A stretch of 64,000 bases of DNA from Neoroseomonas soli (GTDB lineage Bacteria > Pseudomonadota > Alphaproteobacteria > Acetobacterales > Acetobacteraceae), in the NCBI RefSeq assembly GCF_018129065.1, contig NZ_JAAEDM010000001.1:118046-182045 (forward strand), read 5' to 3'. The notes below the pieces were generated by a model, which did not search any database, was not told where the DNA came from, and saw only the letters and a program-made list of their open reading frames with translations. Made by a program: the position numbers and the translations under genes. The first letter of the stretch is position 1. Every line of letters starts with the position of its first letter. Of the stretch, positions 45,748-53,896 are shown in pieces.

Positions 45748-46485
45748 TCAGCCGCCGGCGGGGAGGGCACGCTCCAGGCCGCGGCGCATGCGTGCGGCCA
45801 GCGCCGGGATGCGGTCCTGCATCCGGCTGATCGGGCCGGCGACCACAAGCGCGAGTTGCCGCCCCGCCAAGGGCAGGGGCAGCGACACGCCGCAGAGGTC
45901 CTGGCTGAACTCGGCCAGGTTCTGGAACCAGCCGCGCTCCAGGGAATGGCGGATCTCCGCCTCCACTTCGGCCGCACTCATCGGAGTGGATGGCCCGAAG
46001 CGCTCGTAGGTCACCCTGCGCAGCACCGCCGCGCGTTCGGGCGGCCGGTACTGTGACAGGATCGCGCGCCCGCAGGAGGTGATGTGGATCGGCATGCGCA
46101 GGCCGGCCTGCGCGAAGTAGCGGACCGGCTTCAGCGACTCGCACACCTCGATGAACACCGCGGAGGTGCCGGCCGAGGCGGCGATGGCGGCGGTCTCGCC
46201 GGTCTCGCCCACGAGTTCGCGCAGCAGCGTGGTCAGTGCCTCCGGCAGCGGCTCAGCCTCCGCGATGGACTGCGCGAGGGCGAGCAGGCGCGGCGTGGGG
46301 TAGTATCCGTCGCGCGCGCGCGGCTCGTAGAGATAGCCGCGTTCCGCCAGCGTGCCGAGAAGGTTGAAGGTGCTGGAGCGCGGCCAGCCGAGATCCTGCG
46401 CGACCTCCGACAATGTCGCGGGGCGGCGCCGGCGGGCGAAGTACTCCAGCAGTTCCAGCACATGCGCGGCCTGGCGGACGGTCAT
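45748..46485 (-). CDS. IclR family transcriptional regulator
   Basis: 245 residues. The winged helix (RQAAHVLELLEYFARRRRPA, LSEVAQDLGWPRSSTFNLLG) and the ligand domain (GETGETAAIAASAGTSAVFI, SCGRAILSQYRP, LALVVAGPISRM) are complete. It is the third gene of the minus-strand CaiB-acyl-CoA dehydrogenase-IclR set, starting 16 bases after the dehydrogenase stop, so it is probably an autoregulated local regulator. A candidate operator lies upstream of the CaiB gene at 48926-48956. Confidence 0.9.
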   Translation of the reverse strand: MTVRQAAHVLELLEYFARRRRPATLSEVAQDLGWPRSSTFNLLGTLAERGYLYEPRARDGYYPTPRLLALAQSIAEAEPLPEALTTLLRELVGETGETAAIAASAGTSAVFIEVCESLKPVRYFAQAGLRMPIHITSCGRAILSQYRPPERAAVLRRVTYERFGPSTPMSAAEVEAEIRHSLERGWFQNLAEFSQDLCGVSLPLPLAGRQLALVVAGPISRMQDRIPALAARMRRGLERALPAGG

Positions 46486-46501
46486 CGCCCTCGCACTCCG
46501 G

Positions 46502-47668
46502 TCAGTAGGATTTCGGCAGCCCGAGCACCTTCTCCGCGATGTAGCTGCAGATCATGTTGGGGCTGACGGGTGCGATCCACGGGATCATGGCTTCGCGCAG
46601 GTAGCGTTCCACGTGGTACTCGCGGGCATAGCCGAAACCGCCATGCGTCATGATGGCGTTCTGGCAGGCCTTCAGACCGGCCTCGCCCGACAGGTACTTC
46701 GCCGCATTCGCCTGCGCCCCGCATTCGAGGCCCTGGTCGTAGCGCCAGGCCGCGTTCAGCGTCATCAGCCAGGCGGCTTCCAGCGCCATCCAGTCCTGCG
46801 CCAGCGGGTGCTGTACCGCCTGGTTCTTGCCGATGGGCCGGCCGAACACCACGCGGTCGCGCGCATAGCCGGCGGCCTTGTTCAGCGCCGCGCGGCCGAG
46901 GCCGACCGCCTCCGCGGCCAGCAGCACGCGCTCGGGGTTCAGCCCGTGCAGGATGTAGCGGAAGCCCTTGCCTTCCTCGCCGATGCGGTCCTCGACCGGG
47001 ATCTCGTAGCCCTCGAAGAAGATCTCGTTCGAGTCGACCGCCTTGCGGCCCATCTTCTCGATCTCGCGCACGCTCGCCTTGGTGCGGTCGAGCGTCGTGT
47101 AGAACAGCGAGATGCCGTCGGCGGGGCGGCGGGTTTCCTCGATCGGCGTGGTGCGCGCGAGCAGCAGGATGCGGTCGGCCACCTGCGCCGTGCTGATCCA
47201 CACCTTCTGGCCATCGACGATGTAGCGGTCGCCCTTGCGCACGGCGCGCGTCTTGAGCCGCGTGGTGTCGAGGCCGGTGGTCGGCTCGGTCACGCCGAAG
47301 CAGGCCTTTTCCTTGCCCTGCGCAAGCGGCGGCAGGAAGCGGCGCTTCTGCTCCTCGGTGCCGAAGACGACGACCGGGTTGAGGCCGAAGATGTTGATGT
47401 GCACGGCGGTGGAGGCCGACATGCCGCCGCCGGAGGCCGCGATCGTCTCCATCATCAGCGCGGCCTCGGTGATGCCGAGGCCCGATCCGCCATAGGCTTC
47501 CGGGATGCAGATGCCGAGGAAGCCGGCCTCGGCGATGGCGGCGTGGAAGTCGTGCGGGAAGCCGCCGTGGCGGTCCTTCTCCAGCCAGTAGGAATCGTCG
47601 AAGCGCGTGCAGATGGCGGCGACGGCGTCGCGGATCGCCTCCTGGTCGGGGGTGAGGGTGAAGTGCAT
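46502..47668 (-). CDS. Acyl-CoA dehydrogenase family protein
   Basis: 388 residues. FAD and substrate signatures are FGVTEPTTGLDTT (124-136), KVWIS (155-159), GRKAVDSNEIFFEG and the C-terminal MTHGGFGYAREYHVERYLRE. The position that carries the catalytic glutamate in short- and medium-chain enzymes (I-Y-E-G-T) reads IAPVSPNM here. Glu246 in HGLNPERV lies where isovaleryl-CoA and long-chain enzymes place theirs and is the probable base. So a branched or long substrate is more likely than a short straight one. It starts 5 bases downstream of the CaiB stop. Confidence 0.92.
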   Translation of the reverse strand: MHFTLTPDQEAIRDAVAAICTRFDDSYWLEKDRHGGFPHDFHAAIAEAGFLGICIPEAYGGSGLGITEAALMMETIAASGGGMSASTAVHINIFGLNPVVVFGTEEQKRRFLPPLAQGKEKACFGVTEPTTGLDTTRLKTRAVRKGDRYIVDGQKVWISTAQVADRILLLARTTPIEETRRPADGISLFYTTLDRTKASVREIEKMGRKAVDSNEIFFEGYEIPVEDRIGEEGKGFRYILHGLNPERVLLAAEAVGLGRAALNKAAGYARDRVVFGRPIGKNQAVQHPLAQDWMALEAAWLMTLNAAWRYDQGLECGAQANAAKYLSGEAGLKACQNAIMTHGGFGYAREYHVERYLREAMIPWIAPVSPNMICSYIAEKVLGLPKSY

Positions 47669-47673
47669 GGGCG

Positions 47674-48885
47674 TTAGTCTCCTGACTCCGGCAGCCGCGT
47701 CACGCCGAGGGCGGCGAGCTGCGCGATCTCGTCCTGCGTGTATCCCGCATCCCGCAGCACGGCAGCGCCATCGGCGCCGAGGCGCGGGGCCGCGCGACGT
47801 TCCCCGGTGGGGCTGCCGGACCAGCGCGGGCCGATGGCTGGGCGGCGCAGGCGGCCTTCGGTGGGGTGGTCCTCATCCTCGAAGAAGCCGGTGGCGCGCA
47901 GGTGCGGGTCGTCGAACAGGGCGGCGATCTCGTTCACCGGCATGGCCGGGATGTCGGCCTTGATGAAGAACTCCATCCATTCGGCGGTGTCGCGCTGCGC
48001 CATGATGCCGGAGACCATGTCGAGGATCTCGTCGATATGGGCGATGCGCGCGCCGTGGTCGGCGAAGCGAGGATCGGTGGCGACGAGGTCCGGCATCCCG
48101 AGCCCCGCACAGAAGGCGCGCCAGTGCTTGTCGGTGTAGACCATGGCGCAGATCCAGCCGTCCCGCGTGCGGTAGGGCCGGCGGCCCGGCGAGAGCATGC
48201 GCGCATAGCCGCCCTGGTCGAGCGGCGGGTCGTAGGACAGGCCGCCGAGATGGTCGCCGAGGACGAAGGGCAGCATCGTCTCGAACATCGGCACGTCCAC
48301 GCGCTGGCCCTGGCCGGTCTTCTCCCGGTGCAGCAGCGCGGCGGAGATGGCGCCCGATGCCGCCAGCCCGACGATGCGATCCACCAGCCCGAGCGGGACG
48401 TAGCCCGGCGTGCCGCCATGGATGCGGGCGTTCAGCGCGGCGACGCCGGTGGCGCCCTGCATCAGGTCGTCATAGGCCGGCAGCGCGGCATAGGGCCCGT
48501 CCTGCCCGAAGCCGTAGACGCCGGCATAGACGATGCGCGGATTGACCTTCGCCACCGCCTCGTAGCCGAGGCCGAGCTTTTCCATCGAATGCGGGCGCAG
48601 GTTGTAGACCAGCACGTCCGAGCGGGCGGCGAGGCGCAGCGCGGCCGCGAGCCCATCCGGCTTCTTCAGGTCGAGCACCAGGCTCTGCTTGCCGCGGTTG
48701 GTGTTGAGGAAGATCGGCCCCATGCCCGCATTCCGCGACGGGCCGATATGGCGGACGATGTCGCCTTCCGGCGGTTCCACCTTCACCACCTCGGCGCCCA
48801 TGTCCGCGAGCGTCTGCGTCGCATAGGGGCCCATCAGGGTCGAGGTGAGGTCGAGGACGCGGATGCCGTCGAGCGGGCCTGGCAT
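47674..48885 (-). CDS. CaiB/BaiF CoA-transferase family protein
   Basis: 403 residues of the family III CoA transferases. LDGIRVLDLTSTLMGPYATQ at the start, MGAEVVKVEPPEGD, catalytic Asp139 (PAYDDLMQG), TGQGQRVDVPMFETML, and IPAMPVNEIAALFDDPHL near the C terminus. It makes a CoA thioester that the acyl-CoA dehydrogenase encoded 5 bases downstream can oxidise. First gene of the operon and divergent from a Bug receptor gene at 49014. Confidence 0.92.
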   Translation of the reverse strand: MPGPLDGIRVLDLTSTLMGPYATQTLADMGAEVVKVEPPEGDIVRHIGPSRNAGMGPIFLNTNRGKQSLVLDLKKPDGLAAALRLAARSDVLVYNLRPHSMEKLGLGYEAVAKVNPRIVYAGVYGFGQDGPYAALPAYDDLMQGATGVAALNARIHGGTPGYVPLGLVDRIVGLAASGAISAALLHREKTGQGQRVDVPMFETMLPFVLGDHLGGLSYDPPLDQGGYARMLSPGRRPYRTRDGWICAMVYTDKHWRAFCAGLGMPDLVATDPRFADHGARIAHIDEILDMVSGIMAQRDTAEWMEFFIKADIPAMPVNEIAALFDDPHLRATGFFEDEDHPTEGRLRRPAIGPRWSGSPTGERRAAPRLGADGAAVLRDAGYTQDEIAQLAALGVTRLPESGD

Positions 48886-48925
48886 GGTCGGGCATCCTCC
48901 GGCCCGTCGCCGGCGGCGGGGCTGT

Positions 48926-48956
48926 GGTGTTCACATGTATGGACAAAAAGAACACC
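48926..48956. promoter_or_regulatory. Candidate operator in the CaiB/Bug divergent promoter
   Basis: GGTGTTC (48926-48932) and GAACACC (48950-48956) form a perfect 7-base inverted repeat with a 17-base spacer. It lies between the divergent CaiB and Bug genes in a relatively AT-rich patch. It probably binds the local regulator, of which the IclR protein at 45748-46485 is the obvious candidate. Binding is inference. Confidence 0.45.
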
Positions 48957-49013
48957 GGTGCGAAAATACTGTCAAACGACGACGGCATCAGTCGACGCGG
49001 AGGGAACGAAGAG

Positions 49014-50000
49014 ATGGGCATGCGAATGGACCGCCGGGCGCTGCTTGGCGCGGCGGCTGCGCTGGCGGCGTCGCCAGCCGTGGCCCAGCCCGCCTGGCCG
49101 CGGCAACCGGTGCGGATCATCGTCCCGGCGGCGGGCGGTGGGTCCTCGGACCCTCTGGCGCGCTTCGGGGCGCAGGAATTCCAGAAGCGCTTCGGCCAGC
49201 CCTTCGTGATCGAGAACCGGCCGGGTGCCGCCGGCAATGTCGGCATGATGGCGGCCGCGCGCGCACCGGCAGATGGCCATACGCTGCTGTTCAGCTGGGC
49301 CGGGCCGCTGGCCACCAACATGGCGCTGTATCGCAACCTGACCTTCCATTCGCAGCGCGACTTCGAGCCGATCGCGCGCTTCGGCGCCATTCCCAACGCG
49401 CTGGTGGTGGGGAAGAACTCGCCGGTCACGACCCTGGCGGAGTTCGTCGCCATGGCGCGGGCGAATCCGGGTGCGGTCAGCTACGGCTCCACCGGCAGCG
49501 GCAGTTCCATGCACCTGGCCGGCGCGATGCTGGCGGCGGCGACGGGCACGCAACTGACGCATGTGCCTTACACCTCGCCCGCCGCGGCGACGACCGATGC
49601 CATCGCGGGGCGGCTGAGCGCCATGTTCCTCGGCGCCCCCGGCACCGTGCCGCTGAGTCGCGCCGGAGAGATCCGCGTGCTCGCCGTGCTGTCCGAGAAG
49701 CGCGCTGTCGTTCTGCCCGATGTCCCGACCGCTGCGGAGCAGGGCTACCCGGGCGTGGTGATGGGCACCTGGTTCGCATGGCTGGCGCCGAAGGGAACGC
49801 CGCGCCCGGTCATCACCGCGCTGAACGCCGCGGTGAACGAGATGCTGGACAGTCCGGCGCGCGACTGGCTGCTGCAGCAAGGCCTGGACATAGCCGACGG
49901 GGCGGCCGGCGGCTCGCCGGAGGCCCTGGAACGCTTCCTCGCCAGCGAGATCGAACGGCATGCGGAACTGGTCCGCTCGGCGAGGATCAGCGTGGATTAG
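49014..50000 (+). CDS. Bug family tripartite tricarboxylate transporter substrate-binding protein
   Basis: 328 residues. Short twin-arginine-like signal (MDRRALLGAA from residue 5; cut after VAQ). Bug landmarks: VRIIVPAAGGGSSDPLARFG, FVIENRPGAAGNVGMMAAAR, HLAGAMLAAATGTQLTHVPY and ERHAELVRSARI at the end. The start at 49014 has a GGAGGGAA stretch upstream; ATG codons 6 and 12 bases further are possible. Divergent from the CaiB-acyl-CoA dehydrogenase-IclR operon, with a perfect dyad between, which suggests it delivers that operon's acid. No membrane partners are near. Confidence 0.92.
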   Translation: MGMRMDRRALLGAAAALAASPAVAQPAWPRQPVRIIVPAAGGGSSDPLARFGAQEFQKRFGQPFVIENRPGAAGNVGMMAAARAPADGHTLLFSWAGPLATNMALYRNLTFHSQRDFEPIARFGAIPNALVVGKNSPVTTLAEFVAMARANPGAVSYGSTGSGSSMHLAGAMLAAATGTQLTHVPYTSPAAATTDAIAGRLSAMFLGAPGTVPLSRAGEIRVLAVLSEKRAVVLPDVPTAAEQGYPGVVMGTWFAWLAPKGTPRPVITALNAAVNEMLDSPARDWLLQQGLDIADGAAGGSPEALERFLASEIERHAELVRSARISVD

Positions 50001-50349
50001 CAGCGGCCCTAGCGTCAGCGGCCATCCCGGCGCTCTACCAGGGCTGCGCATCCTGCGGTGCGCCTCCCTCACGATGGGTCGCGTCGTGTAGGGCGGGGGC
50101 ATCGCTGACCGCACCCGGGTCCCGGTATGCAAGGACGCATGCCGGCGCTCGCCGGCTGCACGCGAACGCAGATCCGACCCCGATCCCGAAGACCCGATTG
50201 CCCGCCGAGGGCGGGCGCACATGCGCGGGATGGTCGAGAAGGCCTCACGCTCACGCTCTCGCTGTCGTGGCGACCGACCGCCAAAGGGGGCGCCTGCTGC
50301 CCTTGTGTGCCGGCACCCTGTCCCGCAGTCTGCACGAGGGAGGGAACCC
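50001..50349. other. Intergenic region with one hairpin
   Basis: About 350 bases without a supportable gene. GCCCGCC (50200-50206) and GGCGGGC (50210-50216) form a 7-base hairpin with a 3-base loop, not followed by a T-run. The rest is featureless apart from the ribosome site of the next gene. Confidence 0.4.
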
Positions 50350-52314
50350 ATGACGCACGACCTGGAGATCGCCTGGCGTCCATCGGACCAGGTTCGTCGG
50401 GACGCGAACTGGACCAAGTTCCTCGAGGCTTCCGGCACGAGCGACTACGACGCGCTGCTCGCGCGTTCCTCCACCGAGCCCGAATGGTACTGGCGTGCGC
50501 TCGCGGACTGGCTCGGCTTCCGTTTCCGGCGTGCGCCGGACCGTATGCTCGACCTGTCGGACGGCATCGTGCATCCGCGCTGGTGCATCGGCGGGACCGC
50601 GAACCTCTACGACACCGCGATATCCGCAACGCTCGAACGCGCGCCGGATCGGCCGGCGGTGATCTGGGAAGCCGAGGACGGCGGGTCGCGGCAATGGAGC
50701 TACGCCGATCTCGACCGTGAGGCGGGCTCCCTGGCGGCGGGCCTCGCCGGGTTGGGCCTCGGGCCGGGTGACGTGGTGGCGATGTACCTGCCGATGCTGC
50801 CGGAGACGCTGGCGGCCTTCATGGCCTGCGCGCGGATCGGCTGCATCACCCTGCCGCTCTTCTCCGGCTTCGGCGCGGATGCGATCGCGCAGCGCCTGTC
50901 CATGAGCGGGGCGCGCGCCGTCATCACGGTCGATGGGACGCAGCGTCGCGGCCATGTGGCGCCCATGAAGCCCATGGTCGACGAGGCGCTGCATCACGCG
51001 CCCGATGTGCGTCATGTCGTCGTCCTGCGGCACCGTGGCATCGACACGCCGATGGCTGGCGGGCGCGACCTGTGGTGGCACGATGTCGCTGCCCCCGGCA
51101 CGGCACCGCGCGCGCCGAGCGAACTTCCGGCCGAGCACCCCGTGCTGCTGATGTACACATCCGGCACCACCGGCCGGCCCAAGGGGGCAGTGCACACACA
51201 CTGCGGTCTGGCGATGAAGATCGGCCAGGATGCCCGGTTGTCGCTCGACCTGAAGGCCGGGGACCGGCTGCTGTGGCCGACCGATTTCGGCTGGTTCGGC
51301 GGCACCGTTACCATCATGGGCAGCCTGCTCGCCGGCGCGACCCTCGTCATTGCCGATGGCGCGCCGACCTATCCCGAGCCCGACCGTCTCCCGCGGCTGA
51401 TCGCGAAGCACGGCATCACGCATTTCGGCACCGCCGCGACGTTGGCGCGCATGCTGCGGCGGGACGCCGACGCGCTGCTCGACCGGCACGACCTTTCCTC
51501 GCTGCGCGCCATTCCCTCGAGCGGCGAGGCATGGGACCGCGAGACCTGGCTCTGGGTGATGAACCGCCTCGGCGGTGGGCGCGTGCCGATCCTGAATTTC
51601 TCCGGCGGGACGGAGATGTGCGCGATCGTCGCGTCCAATATCCTCTTCCCGCAGAAGCCGTGCAGCTTCAACGGCCCGGTGCCGGGCACCGGTGGCGACA
51701 TCGTCGGCCAGGACGGGCGCAGCCTGCCGCCAGGTGAGATCGGCGAGCTGGTCATGCGCGAGGCCTGCATCGGCACGACGCGCGGGCTGTGGAAGGACGA
51801 GGAACGCTTCCTCGAGAGCTACTGGAACCGCATCCCCGGCATGTGGGTGCAAGGCGATCTTGCCTCCCGCGATGCGGACGGATTCTGGTTCCTGCATGGC
51901 CGGTCGGACGACACGATGAAGGTTTCCGGCAAGCGCATCGGTCCGACGGAGATCGAGGAGGCGGTGCTCGCCACGGGCACGGTGACGGAGGTCGCGGCCA
52001 TCGGCCTGCACGATGCGGTGACGGGCTCCGCCGTCGTCTGCGTCGTGGTGCCGGCGCCCGGCCAGCCTGCCGATGCCGCCCAGGGCAAGGTGCTGGCCGA
52101 CGCCGTCGCTGCCGCGCTCGGCCGTTCCTTCCGCCCGAAGCATGTCCTCTTCGTGCCCGACCTGCCCAAGACGCGCTCGATGAAGATCATGCGGCGCGTC
52201 GTGCGATCCACCCTGGCCGGCGAGGCCGCTGGCGACCTGTCGAGCCTGGTGAACCCGGAAGCATTGAACGACCTGCGGCGGCACGCGGACCGCATGAAGG
52301 AAACAAAGGCATGA
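50350..52314 (+). CDS. AMP-binding acyl-CoA synthetase (acetyl/acetoacetyl-CoA synthetase-like)
   Basis: 654 residues of the adenylate-forming ligases. An N-terminal acetyl-CoA-synthetase-type extension (WYWRALADWLGFRFRR), the phosphate loop YTSGTTGRPKG at 269-279, the NFSGGTEMC motif, DGFWFLHGRSDDTMKVSGKR at the domain hinge, and the C-terminal catalytic lysine in MKIMRR. It activates a carboxylic acid with ATP and CoA. GGGAGGGAACCC precedes the ATG. It overlaps the enoyl-CoA hydratase-like gene by 4 bases. A related ligase is encoded at 56935. The acid is unknown; the context does not suggest simple acetate. Confidence 0.9.
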   Translation: MTHDLEIAWRPSDQVRRDANWTKFLEASGTSDYDALLARSSTEPEWYWRALADWLGFRFRRAPDRMLDLSDGIVHPRWCIGGTANLYDTAISATLERAPDRPAVIWEAEDGGSRQWSYADLDREAGSLAAGLAGLGLGPGDVVAMYLPMLPETLAAFMACARIGCITLPLFSGFGADAIAQRLSMSGARAVITVDGTQRRGHVAPMKPMVDEALHHAPDVRHVVVLRHRGIDTPMAGGRDLWWHDVAAPGTAPRAPSELPAEHPVLLMYTSGTTGRPKGAVHTHCGLAMKIGQDARLSLDLKAGDRLLWPTDFGWFGGTVTIMGSLLAGATLVIADGAPTYPEPDRLPRLIAKHGITHFGTAATLARMLRRDADALLDRHDLSSLRAIPSSGEAWDRETWLWVMNRLGGGRVPILNFSGGTEMCAIVASNILFPQKPCSFNGPVPGTGGDIVGQDGRSLPPGEIGELVMREACIGTTRGLWKDEERFLESYWNRIPGMWVQGDLASRDADGFWFLHGRSDDTMKVSGKRIGPTEIEEAVLATGTVTEVAAIGLHDAVTGSAVVCVVVPAPGQPADAAQGKVLADAVAAALGRSFRPKHVLFVPDLPKTRSMKIMRRVVRSTLAGEAAGDLSSLVNPEALNDLRRHADRMKETKA

Positions 52315-53117
52315 GCATCGACTACGAGGGCTACCAGAGGCTGCGGTTCGACCGCCCGCACCCCCGCGTGCTGCGCATCACCATGGACAATGGCCGGATG
52401 AATACGGCCGATGCGGTGATGCATGCCGAGTTGGTCCGCATCTGGCAGGACATCGACCGCGACGACAGCGTCGCCTGCGCGATCATCACCGGCGCGGGCA
52501 AGACCTTTTCCGCCGGCGGCGACTTCGCCATGGTGCGCGCCATCACCGAGGATTTCGACACGCGCACCCGCGTCTGGCGCGAGGCGCGCGACATGGTCTA
52601 CGGCATCATCAACTGCCGCAAGCCGGTGGTCAGCGCGATGCGCGGCGTCGCAGTCGGGGCGGGGCTGGTCTGCGGCATCCTGGCCGATGTCTCCATCGCG
52701 ACGAAGGAATGCCGCATCACCGACGGGCATACGCGCCTCGGCGTCGCGGCAGGCGATCATGCCGCGATCATCTGGCCGCTGCTCTGCGGCATGGCGAAGG
52801 CGAAATACTACCTGCTCACCTGCGACCTTCTCAACGGCGCGGAGGCCGAACGGATCGGCCTGATCTCGCTCGCGGTCGAGGATGCGGAACTCGACACGAA
52901 GGCTGTCGACGTCGCGACGCGCTTGGCGGAAGGTGCGCAGAGCGCCATCCGCTGGACGAAATACGCGCTGAACAACTGGCTGCGCACCGCGGGGCCGGCC
53001 TTCGACGCCTCGCTCGCCATGGAGTTCATGGGCTTCACCGGCCCCGAGGTGAAGGAAGGGCTGCAGTCGCACCTCGAGAAGCGGCCGCCGGCCTTCCCGG
53101 CGACGACGGAGGTCTAG
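52311..53117 (+). CDS. Enoyl-CoA hydratase/isomerase family protein (atypical active site)
   Basis: 268 residues of the crotonase fold. Oxyanion-hole stretches are KTFSAGGDFAM and GVAVGAGLVCGI. Neither of the two classical catalytic glutamates is visible: the first position reads G-L-V-C, and the second region reads TDGHTRLGVAAGDHAA. This matches a recognised side group of crotonase-like proteins with a DGHTRLG motif whose reactions are poorly known. It overlaps the ligase gene by 4 bases, and its TAG stop shares the palindrome CTAG with the stop of the convergent short-chain dehydrogenase gene. Confidence 0.87.
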   Translation: MSIDYEGYQRLRFDRPHPRVLRITMDNGRMNTADAVMHAELVRIWQDIDRDDSVACAIITGAGKTFSAGGDFAMVRAITEDFDTRTRVWREARDMVYGIINCRKPVVSAMRGVAVGAGLVCGILADVSIATKECRITDGHTRLGVAAGDHAAIIWPLLCGMAKAKYYLLTCDLLNGAEAERIGLISLAVEDAELDTKAVDVATRLAEGAQSAIRWTKYALNNWLRTAGPAFDASLAMEFMGFTGPEVKEGLQSHLEKRPPAFPATTEV

Positions 53118-53896
53118 AAGGCCTTGCGCCGGCTCGCCATCCCGCCATCGACCGTGACGATGGTGCCGGTGGTGTAGCCGGACAGGTCGCTGGCGAGGAA
53201 GGCGACCAGCGCGCCGATCTCGCGCACATGGCCGGCGCGGCCGAAGGGCATCGCCGCCATGGTTTCGGGCCAGCGCTCGGCATCGCCCAGCGTCTCCTGC
53301 GCGCGCTTGCGCAGCAGGCCTTCCAGCCTTTCGGTCAGGATGGGCCCCGGGTTGATGCCGACCACGCGCAGCCCGTCCGACGGTGCCGCCCCGCCAAGGG
53401 CGCGCGTCAGCGCCATGAGCGCCGCATTGCCGGTCGAGCCCGCCACATAGGCGGCATCGGGGCTTTCCCCCGCCGCGCCGATGACGTTGACGATCACGCC
53501 GCGGCGGCGCGCGCGCATCAGCGCATAGAAGCGCCGGCACATGTTGATGTAGCCGAAGACCTTGAGGTCCCAGGCGGCGCGCCAGCGCGCCTCGTCCACC
53601 TCGTCCAGCGAGCCGCCGGGAATTGCGCCGGCATTGTTCACCAGGATGTCGATGTCCTGGAATTCGGCCGCGAGCGCATCGATGCTGGCGCTCGCGGAGA
53701 TGTCGAGCGCGCGCACCGTCACCTGCACCTGGTGGGCCGCCCGCAGCCGCGCCTGCGCGGCCTCCAGATCCGCGGCGGTGCGGGAGACGAGGATGAGGTC
53801 GCAGTCCTCGGCCGCCAGCGCCTCGGCGCTGGCGAGGCCGATGCCTTTCGACGCGCCGGTGACGAGCGCGCGGCGACCGCGCAGGCCGAGATCCAT
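53114..53896 (-). CDS. SDR family oxidoreductase lacking the canonical catalytic Ser and Lys
   Basis: 260 residues with an intact cofactor site (TGASKGIG, 13-20) and NNAG (87-90). At the active site the usual I-S-S reads VIG (138-140), so the catalytic Ser is absent. Tyr150 is present (AAYVAGSTGN), but the lysine four residues later is a serine. A C-terminal GTIVTVDGGM is normal. I recall a side group of SDR proteins with this Y-x-AG-x-x-GNAAL pattern, so this is probably native and not a sequencing error. ATG at 53896 overlaps the preceding binding-protein stop by one base. Confidence 0.85.
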   Translation of the reverse strand: MDLGLRGRRALVTGASKGIGLASAEALAAEDCDLILVSRTAADLEAAQARLRAAHQVQVTVRALDISASASIDALAAEFQDIDILVNNAGAIPGGSLDEVDEARWRAAWDLKVFGYINMCRRFYALMRARRRGVIVNVIGAAGESPDAAYVAGSTGNAALMALTRALGGAAPSDGLRVVGINPGPILTERLEGLLRKRAQETLGDAERWPETMAAMPFGRAGHVREIGALVAFLASDLSGYTTGTIVTVDGGMASRRKAF

